A stretch of DNA of 64,000 nucleotides from an uncultured Gammaproteobacteria bacterium (GTDB taxonomy: Bacteria; Pseudomonadota; Gammaproteobacteria; UBA4575): contig OX638335.1 of the NCBI GenBank assembly GCA_951812785.1, positions 1 to 64,000 of the forward strand. The letters run 5' to 3'. Positions within the stretch are counted from its first letter, which is position 1; every line of letters starts with the position of its first letter. Shown here piece after piece: positions 27,902 through 37,074 of the stretch. A program made the position numbers and the translations under genes. A model generated the notes under the pieces. That model was not told the DNA's origin and did not search any database. It was given only the letters and a program-made list of their open reading frames with translations.

Positions 27902-28249
27902 TTAATGTACAGAACAGAAAACGTGTTGCATCATTTCAATAAGTTTTAGAGTACGGTCGTCGCCGACTTTATAAAATACCCGGTTTGCGTCTTTGCGAGA
28001 TTTAAGTATGCCTTTATCTCGGAGTATCGCGAGGTGTTGTGAGATGTTACTTTGAGAGGTGCCTACATTTTCAACGATGTCTTGTACGCTGACCTCTTGG
28101 TTGCCTAGCACGCATAGTATCTTTAGACGTAAGGGGTGGGACATCGCCTTTAAAGAGCGAGAGGCTCTTTCTATGTCATCCTCTTTTGCCATGAGGTCTG
28201 AGTGATTGAGTGACACAAAGCCTGTTTCAGTCATTTTGTTCGCTTCCAT
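27902..28249 (-). CDS. ArsR-family regulator, BigR/SqrR-like
   Basis: This 115-residue winged-helix repressor has the ArsR HTH VQDIVENVGTSQSNISQHLAILRDKGIL. It lacks the alpha3N metal-site motif (ELCVCD) of ArsR/SmtB metal sensors. Two cysteines are present: C46 in LRLKILCVLG and C112 in VFCSVH, 66 residues apart. The persulfide sensors BigR and SqrR use a cysteine pair with the same separation and location, as I recall (about C41/C107). The gene neighbours a rhodanese and a glutaredoxin. I infer sensing of persulfide or reactive sulfur. Confidence 0.85.
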   Translation of the reverse strand: MEANKMTETGFVSLNHSDLMAKEDDIERASRSLKAMSHPLRLKILCVLGNQEVSVQDIVENVGTSQSNISQHLAILRDKGILKSRKDANRVFYKVGDDRTLKLIEMMQHVFCSVH

Positions 28250-28415
28250 TCATATCCTGATAATTTAATAATGGCATTACCTAATATTCTAAACCATTAA
28301 TACGCTAATAATAATTGGGAATTTGCCTGTTGAATAGCCTTTTCCTCCATTTTTATAACAAAATCATTAATCTGCTGCTGTTCTTATTATATACTTATTT
28401 TTCAATCAGTTAGTA

Positions 28416-29501
28416 ATGAATTCGGCAATTGGCGGGAATAATTTAAGTCAAACTCAGCAACAATTGGATGCCATAATAAAAATTATTGATTAAATAGAGA
28501 ACAATCTCGCAAAAAATTATAAGAATCATGATGTTGTGCGTAAAGAGATGAATCAACTCGAGCGTGAGATTGGTAAACTTCATCAGAGAGTAAAAAGTTC
28601 AAAAATAAAAATAGCTAATAGTAAGCAGAGATACCAACAACTGCAGAAGGAAAAAGCCCACCTTGACGAGATTTTGGTTGGTCAGGGAGAATTGTTTAAG
28701 CAGCAAATTCGAAGTACATACAGCACTCGTTCGCAGAGTAAGTGGAAGTTACTGTTGAGCCGGAATAGCTTGCAAGATGCGGGCAGGAATTCAGTTATTT
28801 ACGACTACATCCATCAAGCAAGAGCTGAGCAGATTAATCATATTAGTAATTTGGCTGATAACATAAAAAATAATCAGCTCACTCTAAAGCGACAGCAAGA
28901 AACTCTGCAAAATTTGCTCAATAACTAATCAAACGAGCAGTCTGGGCTGGAGAGAGTAAGGATTAGAAAGGAGAAAGCTCAACGCGAACTTGAGGAAAGC
29001 ATTCAGAGTAATCAAAACAATTTAAAACAGGAGCAAAGAAACAAAAAGAAACTACAAGATTTGCTCAATAAATTAACCACTAAAAAGTCGAAAGGGCAAT
29101 TTTTAGCGAATATTGAAAAATTGCACCGGCCAACCAAGGGGAAGCTAAAACACCGTTTTGGAGAAAATAGACAGGGATCTGCTGGTTTGCAACGGAACGG
29201 AGTGTCTATTCAGGCAGATCGCGGCAGTGAAATACATGCAATTTATCCCGGGACTGTGGTGTTTTCAGATTGGTTTGACCATTATGGATAGTTGGTGATT
29301 ATTGATCATGGTGATGGATTTATGAGTTTATATGCGCATGCAGAGGGTCTATATAAAAATGTAGATGATTATGTTACACAGGGTGAATTGATTGCAGTAG
29401 TAGGTGATTCAGGGGATGTAGATCAAACTAGCCTATATTTTGAGATTCGTCGCCAAGGAACACCAGTAGACCCAGCAAACTGGTGCGTTACCCCAAGATG
29501 A
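28416..29501 (+). pseudogene. envC: EnvC murein hydrolase activator, inactivated by three stops
   Basis: A single frame from ATG 28416 to 29501 reads as EnvC. A long coiled coil (QQQLDAIIKIID, EMNQLEREIGKLHQRVKS and onward) is followed by the C-terminal degenerate LytM domain (GVSIQADRGSEIHAIYPGTVVFSDWF, then VIIDHGDGFMSLYAHAEGL). In-frame stops lie at 28491 (TAA), 28926 (TAA) and 29289 (TAG), the last inside LytM. The signal peptide appears to be in another frame just upstream (LLLFLLYTYFSIS). EnvC activates the amidases AmiA/B at the septum. ctpA follows intact. Confidence 0.88.
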
Positions 29502-29580
29502 CTATTCTCCAAAAATAGAAAGACTAAACAACCAGTGGCAGCCAACTCTTAGGAGCACTATCGCCACAAGGAGCAAATTG

Positions 29581-30912
29581 ATGAAAAGCGTAAGACCCCT
29601 CAGTTTAGGATTAACCGTCGGTTTACTTATAGGCGTGTTATTGGCGGGAAGCCACCAGGTATTTGCTAAGCGTAATAGCGCGATGCTAGAACTGCCGTTA
29701 TCAGATATTCGATTGTTCACGGATATCTACGCACGCATTAAAAAAGATTATGTCGAGGAAGTCGGTGGTCAGGCTCTTTTAGAGGGCGCGATTCGCGGTA
29801 TGCTCAGCAGCCTAGATCCGCATTCCACATATTTAAGCCAGGAAGAATTTAAAGAATTACAAATCGGCACTACTGGTGAGTTTGGTGGTTTAGGTATTGA
29901 GGTTGGCATGGAGAATGGTTTTGTGCGCGTCATTTCTCCAATTGAAGATACACCTGCAGATAAAGCAGGTGTTCATGCCGGCGATATTATTATCAAGTTG
30001 GATGAGACCCAAGTAAAAGGCTTAACCCTGAATGAAGCTGTTAAGTTAATGCGCGGAAAGCGCGGCTCAAAAATATTGCTAACCATTGTTCGTGAGGGCG
30101 AAGCAAAACCATTAGAGATCACGGTGACGCGTGATGTGATTAGAGTAAAAAGTGTACGTAGCCGAGTTCTAGAGCCCGGTTATGGTTATATCCGTATTTC
30201 AAGTTTTCAGTCTAAAACAACACGCAATGTGATTGCTGCAGTAGAAAAATTACTGGGGAAAGAGAATCAAAAAAACCTTAAAGGATTGGTATTAGATTTG
30301 CGCAACAACCCTGGGGGAGTGCTTACAGGTGCGGTTGGTGTGTCTGATATATTTCTTAGGGATGGCGAGCTAATTGTTTTCACCAAGGGTCGCGTGGAAG
30401 ATGCTGAATTAAAATATAGTGCCAATACTAATGATTCGGTAAATGGTATTCCAATAATCGTGCTTATTAATGAAGGGTCTGCTTCAGCTTCTGAAATTGT
30501 TGCGGGTGCTTTGCAGGATCATAAACGTGCAGTGATTATGGGTCAGAAATCTTTTGGCAAAGGTTCAGTTCAAACAATACTACCGCTTAAAGAGAATGCC
30601 GCACTAAAATTAACAACTGCTCGATACTACACGCCATCTGGGAAATCTATCCAGGGTGAAGGTATCAATCCAGATATCCTAGTTGAAGAGATACGCGGTG
30701 AGGAAGGTAAAGAAAATAAGAGATTTAAGTTTGTGCGCGAGGCTGACTTAAAAGGGCATTTAGAAAATAACCAAGAAAAAAGTCAAGGCAAGCTAAAAAA
30801 AGAGGTAAAACATATTACAATCTCAGTAGACAGTGAGGCTGATGCTGTGCTGAATGAAGCGCTGGGCATCCTTAAAGATTTAGTTAAAGGCAATAATTCG
30901 ACGAGTGTATAA
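29581..30912 (+). CDS. ctpA: Carboxy-terminal processing protease (S41)
   Basis: This periplasmic tail-specific serine protease has about 443 residues. Start ATG 29581 follows AAGGAG by seven bases (a TTG at 29578 is too close). An N-terminal signal or anchor segment (LGLTVGLLIGVLLAGSHQVFA) is present. Next come the PDZ domain (about 90-170, TTGEFGGLGIEVGMENGFVRVI) and the S41 domain with the nucleophile in NEGSASASEIVAGAL and the general-base lysine in SFGKGSVQ. In gammaproteobacteria the order envC-ctpA-yibQ is common. Here envC is broken and yibQ has been cut off by a 17-kb island. Confidence 0.95.
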   Translation: MKSVRPLSLGLTVGLLIGVLLAGSHQVFAKRNSAMLELPLSDIRLFTDIYARIKKDYVEEVGGQALLEGAIRGMLSSLDPHSTYLSQEEFKELQIGTTGEFGGLGIEVGMENGFVRVISPIEDTPADKAGVHAGDIIIKLDETQVKGLTLNEAVKLMRGKRGSKILLTIVREGEAKPLEITVTRDVIRVKSVRSRVLEPGYGYIRISSFQSKTTRNVIAAVEKLLGKENQKNLKGLVLDLRNNPGGVLTGAVGVSDIFLRDGELIVFTKGRVEDAELKYSANTNDSVNGIPIIVLINEGSASASEIVAGALQDHKRAVIMGQKSFGKGSVQTILPLKENAALKLTTARYYTPSGKSIQGEGINPDILVEEIRGEEGKENKRFKFVREADLKGHLENNQEKSQGKLKKEVKHITISVDSEADAVLNEALGILKDLVKGNNSTSV

Positions 30913-30928
30913 ATTTTTTAGTATAAAA

Positions 30929-32070
30929 TGTAGTAGCTCAGACCTGATCGTACCGTTACCGGTTATTGATAGGAGTCTGTCAGTTTAGATGTGAGCTAAA
31001 TTCTTTTCAGCCCAAATCAATTTACCATCCATTAACCTGTCCATGGGTATTCTACCATCGCCCATGTTGCCTTGATGAGTGCGTTCATTGTGATCAGTTT
31101 CTATCCAGTTGTCTTGATCTTTTGGTCAATCCTCCCTGGTTGAGTACCGTTTTTTCCTGAAGGTAATTTGATAAAACTCATTCAGAGATGCCATGGGTTT
31201 GCGGTGATCAATGTCGTTAATGGCCAGGTATCACCGATCGTCATGATGCTCCACGTGCCCACAATATTCTGTGCCTCTGTCCGTTAAACTACGTAGCATC
31301 GGCAAGGCATGCTTTTCAAAAAACGGTAGCACCTCATCAAAGAGTAGGTCTGCGGCGGTAATCGGCGTCTTAGTCGTGTAGAGTGCCGCAAAGGCGATCT
31401 TGCTGTAGGTGTCTACGAACGTTTGCGGGTATAGCCGACCAACACCTTTGAGGTGGCCTAAGTCACCAGGATGTGCCGTGTCAATCTCACCACAGGCCTC
31501 GTCATCCTGTTTCTCAAGGGCGGCGATCTGTGCATCGCTTAAGATAATGCCCTCCTTGGCAATTTCTTCTTCGAGTGCTTTGAGTCGTTTCTTGAAGTGC
31601 TCTAGAGTATGGCGCAGCCAAACGGAACGCACACCGCTACCAGCGATAAACACACCTCTCTTACGGAGTTCATTGCTGCTTCGATGTCGCCCAACCGCGG
31701 GCTGTTCAATCGCTGACGTAACCACTGCATGTGCTGTGGGTTCATCCACACGGTTTTTACTATTGGCTGTTCTACGACTCTTGTCAATCCGTGAGTCAAT
31801 GCCACCTTCTTCAACCCGCTGTTGATAACGATAGAATGTGTCTCGCGACACCCCCATGACTTGACAGGCGCTAGATACGTTGCCCAGTTCTTCTGCTAAG
31901 TTGAGCAAGCCCGCCTTGTGTTTAATGATTGGATTGTTAGTATGAAGCATGAGAGTTACCTGCCTTTTTGGTTTGATTTAAAGATTTCAACACCTTTATC
32001 AAAACGGGTAACTCTCGCTTTTGCAACCCTTGTGGATTGCTAATTGTCAGATCGGGTCTGAACTATTACA
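30929..32070 (-). mobile_element. IS481-family element, degenerate
   Basis: Both ends match as inverted repeats that start with TGT. The left end reads TGTAGTAGCTCAGACC, and the right end read inward is TGTAATAGTTCAGACC, with about 20 of the first 24 bases shared. The size, 1.14 kb, fits the IS481 family. No target-site duplication is obvious. A partial copy of the right end recurs at 40229-40253, beyond the restriction operon. The element marks the left edge of the accessory island, 16 bases after ctpA. Confidence 0.72.
30990..31950 (-). pseudogene. IS481-family transposase, broken
   Basis: The N-terminal HTH part (AGLLNLAEELGNVSSACQVMGVSRDTFYRYQQ) and the integrase core with IDTAHPGDLGHLKGVGR, FVDTYSKIAFAALY and SLTDRGTEYCG are clear. 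The frame stops near 31231 (DDR then TGA). The C-terminus continues recognisably to about 30990 in the same direction, with a further stop: YLAINDIDHRKPMAS, NEFYQITFRKKRY, WIETDHNERTHQGNMG. With at least two stops, this copy is inactive. Confidence 0.82.
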
Positions 32071-32076
32071 AATTAT
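32046..32076 (+). repeat. 31-bp direct repeat, left copy (IS481 right end)
   Basis: The segment beginning GTCAGATCGGGTCTGAACTA spans the right terminus of the IS481 element and six bases beyond. It matches 40229-40259 at 29 of 31 positions by my count. The two copies bracket the hsdM-hsdR operon. Confidence 0.75.
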
Positions 32077-32153
32077 CGCTTGCTAAACATTAAAAATCAG
32101 TCGATAAGACAGCTAGGGACAGGTATCAAACGTCTTCAAACAGGAATAACAGT

Positions 32154-33701
32154 ATGACCAGTATGCAACAACGCGCCGAACTGCAACGCCAAATCTGGCA
32201 AATTGCCAACGATGTGCGCGGCTCTGTGGATGGCTGGGACTTTAAACAATATGTTCTCGGCACGCTGTTTTATCGCTTTATCAGTGAAAACTTTGCCAAC
32301 TATATAGAAGGTGGAGATGAAGGCATTAACTATGCTGAGCTTGAAAACCATGTAATCACCGGTGACATCAAAGACGACGCCATCAAAACCAAAGGCTATT
32401 TTATTTACCCAGGCGAACTGTTCAGCAATGTATCCGCAAATGCCAACAACAACGAAAATCTAAACACCGACTTAGCCGCTATTTTTGCCGCCATCGAAAG
32501 TTCGGCCAGTGGCTATCCATCTGAAGTCGATATTAAAGGGCTGTTTGCGGATTTCGACACCACCAGCAACCGTTTAGGTAATACCGTAAAAGATAAAAAC
32601 ACCCGTTTAGCGGCTGTATTAAAAGGCGTAGAAGGTCTTAATATTGAACAGTTTGAAGAGAATGAAAACGACCTGTTTGGTGATGCCTACGAATTTTTAA
32701 TCTCAAATTATGCCGCCAATGCCGGTAAATCCGGGGGCGAGTTTTTCACCCCGCAACACGTCTCTAAGCTTATCGCCCAGCTTGCCATGCACGGGCAAAC
32801 CAGCGTCAATAAAATTTATGATCCCGCCGCCGGTTCTGGCTCGCTGTTGCTGCAAGCCAAAAAGCACTTTGATGCCCATATCATCGAAGACGGCTTCTTT
32901 GGCCAGGAAATCAACCACACCACCTACAACCTTGCCCGTATGAATATGTTTTTGCACAACATCAACTACGACAAGTTTAATATGATGTTAGGTAACACGC
33001 TAATAGCCCCTCACTTTGGCGATGATAAGCCCTTTGATGCCATTGTCTCTAACCCGCCGTACTCGGTAAAATGGATTGGCTTAGACGACCCAACCCTGAT
33101 TAACGATGATCGTTTTGCACCCGCCGGTGTACTAGCCCCTAAATCAAAGGCCGACTTTGCTTTTGTGCTGCATGCTTTGAGTTACCTATCCAGCAAAGGC
33201 CGCGCAGCGATAGTCTGCTTCCCCGGTATTTTTTACCGTGGCGGTGCCGAGCAAAAGATCCGCAAATACCTTATCGATAACAACTATGTTGAAACGGTGA
33301 TATCTCTGGCGCCTAACTTGTTTTTTGGCACCACCATCGCGGTGAATATTCTGGTGCTGTCCAAACACAAAACCGATACGACGACCCAGTTTATTGATGC
33401 CAGCGGTGAGGGGTTCTTTAAAAAAGAAACCAACAATAACGTCATGCTCGATAAACACATCGAAACCATTGTGGCCATGTTCGATAGCAAAGACAATGTC
33501 GAGCACGTTGCCCAATCAGTGGCCTATGAAAAGATAGCCGAGAACGATTACAACTTATCCGTAAGCTCTTATGTGGAGGCTAAAGATACCCGTGAGGTGA
33601 TTGATATTACTCAGCTTAATGCCGAGCTTAAAACGACTGTTGCGAAAATCGATCAACTGCGTATGGATATTGATGCCATTGTTGCGGAGATTGAAGCATG
33701 A
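32154..33701 (+). CDS. hsdM: Type I restriction-modification methyltransferase subunit
   Basis: This N6-adenine methyltransferase of a type I R-M complex has 515 residues. The N-terminal HsdM_N domain ([33 protein letters not shown]) is followed by the N6_Mtase domain with SAM motif [15 protein letters not shown] (about residue 222) and catalytic motif IV NPPY (about residue 300). It resembles the type IC group, as do its neighbours. It is the first gene of a five-gene operon and overlaps hsdS by ATGA. Confidence 0.95.
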   Translation: MTSMQQRAELQRQIWQIANDVRGSVDGWDFKQYVLGTLFYRFISENFANYIEGGDEGINYAELENHVITGDIKDDAIKTKGYFIYPGELFSNVSANANNNENLNTDLAAIFAAIESSASGYPSEVDIKGLFADFDTTSNRLGNTVKDKNTRLAAVLKGVEGLNIEQFEENENDLFGDAYEFLISNYAANAGKSGGEFFTPQHVSKLIAQLAMHGQTSVNKIYDPAAGSGSLLLQAKKHFDAHIIEDGFFGQEINHTTYNLARMNMFLHNINYDKFNMMLGNTLIAPHFGDDKPFDAIVSNPPYSVKWIGLDDPTLINDDRFAPAGVLAPKSKADFAFVLHALSYLSSKGRAAIVCFPGIFYRGGAEQKIRKYLIDNNYVETVISLAPNLFFGTTIAVNILVLSKHKTDTTTQFIDASGEGFFKKETNNNVMLDKHIETIVAMFDSKDNVEHVAQSVAYEKIAENDYNLSVSSYVEAKDTREVIDITQLNAELKTTVAKIDQLRMDIDAIVAEIEA

Positions 33702-34858
33702 GGGAGCTGAGTTACATGGAAAGGCTGCTGGGTGGTGCTGAGGTTAGTTGGCTACCATTAGGTGAAGTGACACAATATGAACAGCCCACTAAATACCTTG
33801 TAAAAACAAAAAACTATGATGATGCGTTCGAAACGCCTGTTCTGACGGCAGGTAAAACTTTTATTCTTGGATACACAGATGAAACTAACGGAATTAACAA
33901 GGCATCAGAGGCACCTGTAATCATTTTTGATGATTTTACAACGGCTAGTAAATGGGTTGATTTTGACTTCAAAGCCAAATCATCAGCAATGAAAATGATC
34001 ACGTCAAGTGATGATACTAGGTGCATTCTAAAATATGCTTATTATTGGATGAATGCTCTACCTAGTGATCTAATTGATGGCGACCATAAGCGTCAATGGA
34101 TTAGCAATTATTGCAACAAAGAAATCCCAATCCCATGCCCAGAAAACCCAAAAAAATCACTGGAAATCCAAGCCGAAATCGTCCGTATTTTGGACGCATT
34201 TACTGCGCTTACCACCGAGCTTACCACCGAGCTTACCACCGAGCTTACCGCACGTAAAAAACAATACAACTACTATCGCGACCAGTTGTTGAGTTTTGAA
34301 GAAGGGGATGTAGAGTGGAAAACGTTGGGGGAGGTGGCCGTAATTGGTACGGGTAAACATGATACGAAGGATGCCATGGAGGACGGTGATTTCATCTTTT
34401 ATGCCCGCGGTCGTGATCCGTTAAAGCTAAGCGTATATGATTTTGATGAAACTGCAATTATCACCGCGGGAGATGGCGCTGGGGTAGGTAAAGTTTATCA
34501 CTATGCCCAAGGGAAGTATGCACTGCATCAGCGAGCATATCGTATCGTCCCAAGCGAAGTTATGAATCCTAGATATGTATTTCACTATATATCTGCATTT
34601 TTCTACGCTTACATCCAAAAAGCATCTGTGAGTTCATCGGTTACCTCACTTCGTCGGCCAATGTTTATTAATTTCCCGATACCAGTTCCATCACTCGATG
34701 AACAAACCCGCATGGTCACCATTCTAGATAAATTCGATACCTTAACCACCTCCATCAGCGAAGGCCTGCCCCGCGAAATTGAATTACGCCAAAAGCAATA
34801 CGCCTATTATCGTGATTTTCTATTGAGCTTCCCTAAGACAGAAGAGGTAGCGGTTTAA
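33698..34858 (+). CDS. hsdS: Type I restriction-modification specificity subunit
   Basis: This subunit determines the bipartite DNA target. In the 386 residues there are two target-recognition domains: TRD1 (about 15-150) ends with [12 protein letters not shown], and TRD2 (about 205-345) ends with [18 protein letters not shown]. The central conserved region holds LTTE three times (residues 171-182), followed by [16 protein letters not shown]. The second conserved region ends with [16 protein letters not shown]. This repeat position is where type IC enzymes such as EcoR124 vary TAEL copy number and so the spacer length. It starts inside hsdM (ATGA). Confidence 0.94.
   Translation: MRELSYMERLLGGAEVSWLPLGEVTQYEQPTKYLVKTKNYDDAFETPVLTAGKTFILGYTDETNGINKASEAPVIIFDDFTTASKWVDFDFKAKSSAMKMITSSDDTRCILKYAYYWMNALPSDLIDGDHKRQWISNYCNKEIPIPCPENPKKSLEIQAEIVRILDAFTALTTELTTELTTELTARKKQYNYYRDQLLSFEEGDVEWKTLGEVAVIGTGKHDTKDAMEDGDFIFYARGRDPLKLSVYDFDETAIITAGDGAGVGKVYHYAQGKYALHQRAYRIVPSEVMNPRYVFHYISAFFYAYIQKASVSSSVTSLRRPMFINFPIPVPSLDEQTRMVTILDKFDTLTTSISEGLPREIELRQKQYAYYRDFLLSFPKTEEVAV
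34208..34243 (+). repeat. Three tandem 12-bp units in hsdS
   Basis: CTTACCACCGAG is repeated exactly three times in frame, followed by a partial fourth unit CTTACC. Each unit encodes Leu-Thr-Thr-Glu. Slippage by one unit would keep the frame and change the distance between the two recognition domains. Confidence 0.92.
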
Positions 34859-34859
34859 G

Positions 34860-36029
34860 ATGAGTAATACGCTAACGGAAATAGCCCAACAGTTAAAAGC
34901 TAAAAATAAGAAAGTTCAGTTGATATATGCCTTTAACGGTACCGGTAAAACGCGCCTTTCACGTGAGTTTAAACAGCTCATTGCGCCAGGAGATGATACT
35001 GGTGCTAGTGATAGGGAACAGTTAGAGTCGTCACGTCATAAAATCCTCTATTACAACGCCTTTACTGAAGACTTGTTTTATTGGGATAACGACTTGTCAC
35101 TGGATGTCGAGCCCAAGCTAAAGATTCAACCTAATTCATTTACCGATTGGGTATTACAAGAGCAAGGGCAAGATAGGAATGTTATTGCCAACTTTCAACA
35201 ATATGCAGATGATAAGTTAACTCCTCGTTTTAATCCGGAGTACACGGTTAAAGACGAGGATGGGAAAGAGGTTAAGGTCAAGGCATTTTCAGAAGTGACT
35301 TTTTCGCAAGAGCGCGGCAGCGATGAAATTTCAGAAAATATAAAAATATCCAAAGGTGAAGAGAGTAATTTTATTTGGAGTATTTTCTATACGCTACTCG
35401 ATCAAGTCATTGGCGTATTAAGTGTTGCTGAAGAGAATGACCGTGAGACAGATCAGTTTAATCAGTTGGAATATGTGTTTATCGATGACCCGGTTAGCTC
35501 TCTAGATGAGAATCACTTAATCCAGTTGGCGGTAAATCTGGGGAAAATGATTAAGGATAGCGAGTCTGGCCTAAAGTTTATTATCTCTACCCATAACCCA
35601 CTCTTTTACAATGTACTTTACAATGAGGTTAATGCGAAGACGGGCTATATTCTAAGCCGGTTTGACAATGGCACTTTTGAACTTGAAGAAAAGAAAGGTG
35701 ACTCCAACAAAAGTTTTTCGTATCACTTGCATATTAAAAGGTTAATTGAACAAGCCGTAGAAAAAAATAATGTGCAGCGCTACCATTTTGCACTGCTTCG
35801 TAACCTGTATGAGAAAACGGCTAATTTTCTTGGGTATAAGCGCTGGTCTGAATTATTGCCGGGTGATCAAAAGGCTTATGCCAATCGAGTTATGAACTTT
35901 TACCCTCATAATACTTTGTCAAATGAAGAGGTTTCAGAACCAACAGCGCCAGAGAAAGAGATGGTTGGGCTTTTACTTAGAAATCTGAATGAGTTTGGTT
36001 ACTGGCAACAAGGAGGAGGTAATGATTGA
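34860..36029 (+). CDS. prrC: PrrC-like anticodon nuclease (restriction-linked toxin)
   Basis: An ABC-type ATPase of 389 residues with a C-terminal nuclease region. Walker A is FNGTGKT (25-31), the ABC signature-like segment is SKGEES (164-169), Walker B is YVFIDD (205-210) followed by PVSSLDE, and the switch histidine is H245 in ISTHNP. Near the C-terminus R314, E318 and H350 (RNLYE, then YPH) have spacings of 4 and 36 residues, the same as the Arg320/Glu324/His356 triad I recall for E. coli PrrC (396 residues). Its place between hsdS and hsdR is also that of prrC. PrrC cuts tRNA-Lys at the anticodon when phage disables the R-M enzyme. The tRNA target here is inference. The gene starts two bases after the hsdS stop codon. 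Confidence 0.87.
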   Translation: MSNTLTEIAQQLKAKNKKVQLIYAFNGTGKTRLSREFKQLIAPGDDTGASDREQLESSRHKILYYNAFTEDLFYWDNDLSLDVEPKLKIQPNSFTDWVLQEQGQDRNVIANFQQYADDKLTPRFNPEYTVKDEDGKEVKVKAFSEVTFSQERGSDEISENIKISKGEESNFIWSIFYTLLDQVIGVLSVAEENDRETDQFNQLEYVFIDDPVSSLDENHLIQLAVNLGKMIKDSESGLKFIISTHNPLFYNVLYNEVNAKTGYILSRFDNGTFELEEKKGDSNKSFSYHLHIKRLIEQAVEKNNVQRYHFALLRNLYEKTANFLGYKRWSELLPGDQKAYANRVMNFYPHNTLSNEEVSEPTAPEKEMVGLLLRNLNEFGYWQQGGGND

Positions 36030-37074
36030 TTTCACGACACCTCATTTAAGCCTGCAAGACCAAACCACGGAATTTCTGCTGTATACCGCGCCCAATGGCG
36101 AGGTAAAGGTTGAGGTGCTGTTAAGCAATGAAACCCTTTGGTTGACTCAGGCGCGCATGGCGGAGCTGTTTGGTGTGCAGCGGCCAGCGATTACCAAACA
36201 CTTAAAAAATATCTTTGAAAGCAATGAGTTAAAAGAAGATATGGTGTGTTCCATTTTGGAACATACCACTGAGCACGGGGCCATTCCGGGGAAAAAACAA
36301 ACTCAAAACGTAAAATACTACAATCTGGATGCGGTAATCTCAGTGGGGTATCGCGTCAATTCTGCACAGGCAACCCAGTTCCGTATTTGGGCGACCCAGC
36401 TAATCAAAGAATATATCATCAAAGGCTTTGCCATGGATGATGAGCGCCTTAAAAACGGTCAGTACTTTGGTAAGGATTACTTTAACGAGCTGCTGGAGCG
36501 GGTGCGCTCTATTCGCGCCAGTGAACGGCGAATTTATCAACAGATTACCGATATTTTTGCTGAATGCAGTATTGATTACGACCCCAAATCTGAAACCACT
36601 CGTTTGTTTTACGCCCATGTGCAAGATAAGTTTCATTTTGCCATTACCGGCCATACCGCGGCAGAAATTATTTCACTGAAGGCCGATGCCAGTAAACCCT
36701 TGATGGGCATGACGACCTATAAAAATGCACCTGATGGTCGAGTGCTGAAGTCAGATTCAACCATTGCCAAAAATTATCTGGCTGAGGCGAATATTAAAAA
36801 GTTGGAACGTGCTGTGTCGGCTTACTTTGACTATATCGAAGGGATTGTTGAGCGCCGTCACATCTTTACCTCAGAGAGCTTTGCCGATAGCGTGAATAAG
36901 TTCCTGAACTTTAATGAATATCAGGTTCTGGAAGGCTACGGAACCGTGACCAGCAGGCACGCAAAGCAAAAAGCCATTGCTGAATATGACAAATTCAACA
37001 AGCAACAACGCATCGAATCTGATTTTGACCGAGTGATCAGAAAGCGGTTACTAAAAAAGGACACAGAGGAATGA
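36022..37074 (+). CDS. RhuM-family protein
   Basis: This 350-residue protein belongs to the Virulence_RhuM family (named from Salmonella SPI-3). It was found repeatedly in R-M and accessory loci, and its biochemical role is not established. The N-terminal part has an HTH-like segment ([26 protein letters not shown]) followed by [26 protein letters not shown]. The C-terminal part is helical and charged. ATG 36022 follows a strong GGAGGT site and lies inside the end of prrC (8-base overlap). It ends with ATGA overlapping hsdR. Its position between a toxin and the restriction subunit suggests a modulator, but that is speculation. Confidence 0.88.
   Translation: MIDFTTPHLSLQDQTTEFLLYTAPNGEVKVEVLLSNETLWLTQARMAELFGVQRPAITKHLKNIFESNELKEDMVCSILEHTTEHGAIPGKKQTQNVKYYNLDAVISVGYRVNSAQATQFRIWATQLIKEYIIKGFAMDDERLKNGQYFGKDYFNELLERVRSIRASERRIYQQITDIFAECSIDYDPKSETTRLFYAHVQDKFHFAITGHTAAEIISLKADASKPLMGMTTYKNAPDGRVLKSDSTIAKNYLAEANIKKLERAVSAYFDYIEGIVERRHIFTSESFADSVNKFLNFNEYQVLEGYGTVTSRHAKQKAIAEYDKFNKQQRIESDFDRVIRKRLLKKDTEE

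Noticed and set aside
30966-31160. Plus-strand 64-codon frame after ctpA
   Set aside because: It is antisense to the degenerate C-terminus of the IS481 transposase, which is clearly recognisable on the minus strand.
34157-34360. Minus-strand frame encoding Lys-Leu-Gly-Gly repeats
   Set aside because: It is only the antisense reading of the 12-bp hsdS repeats.
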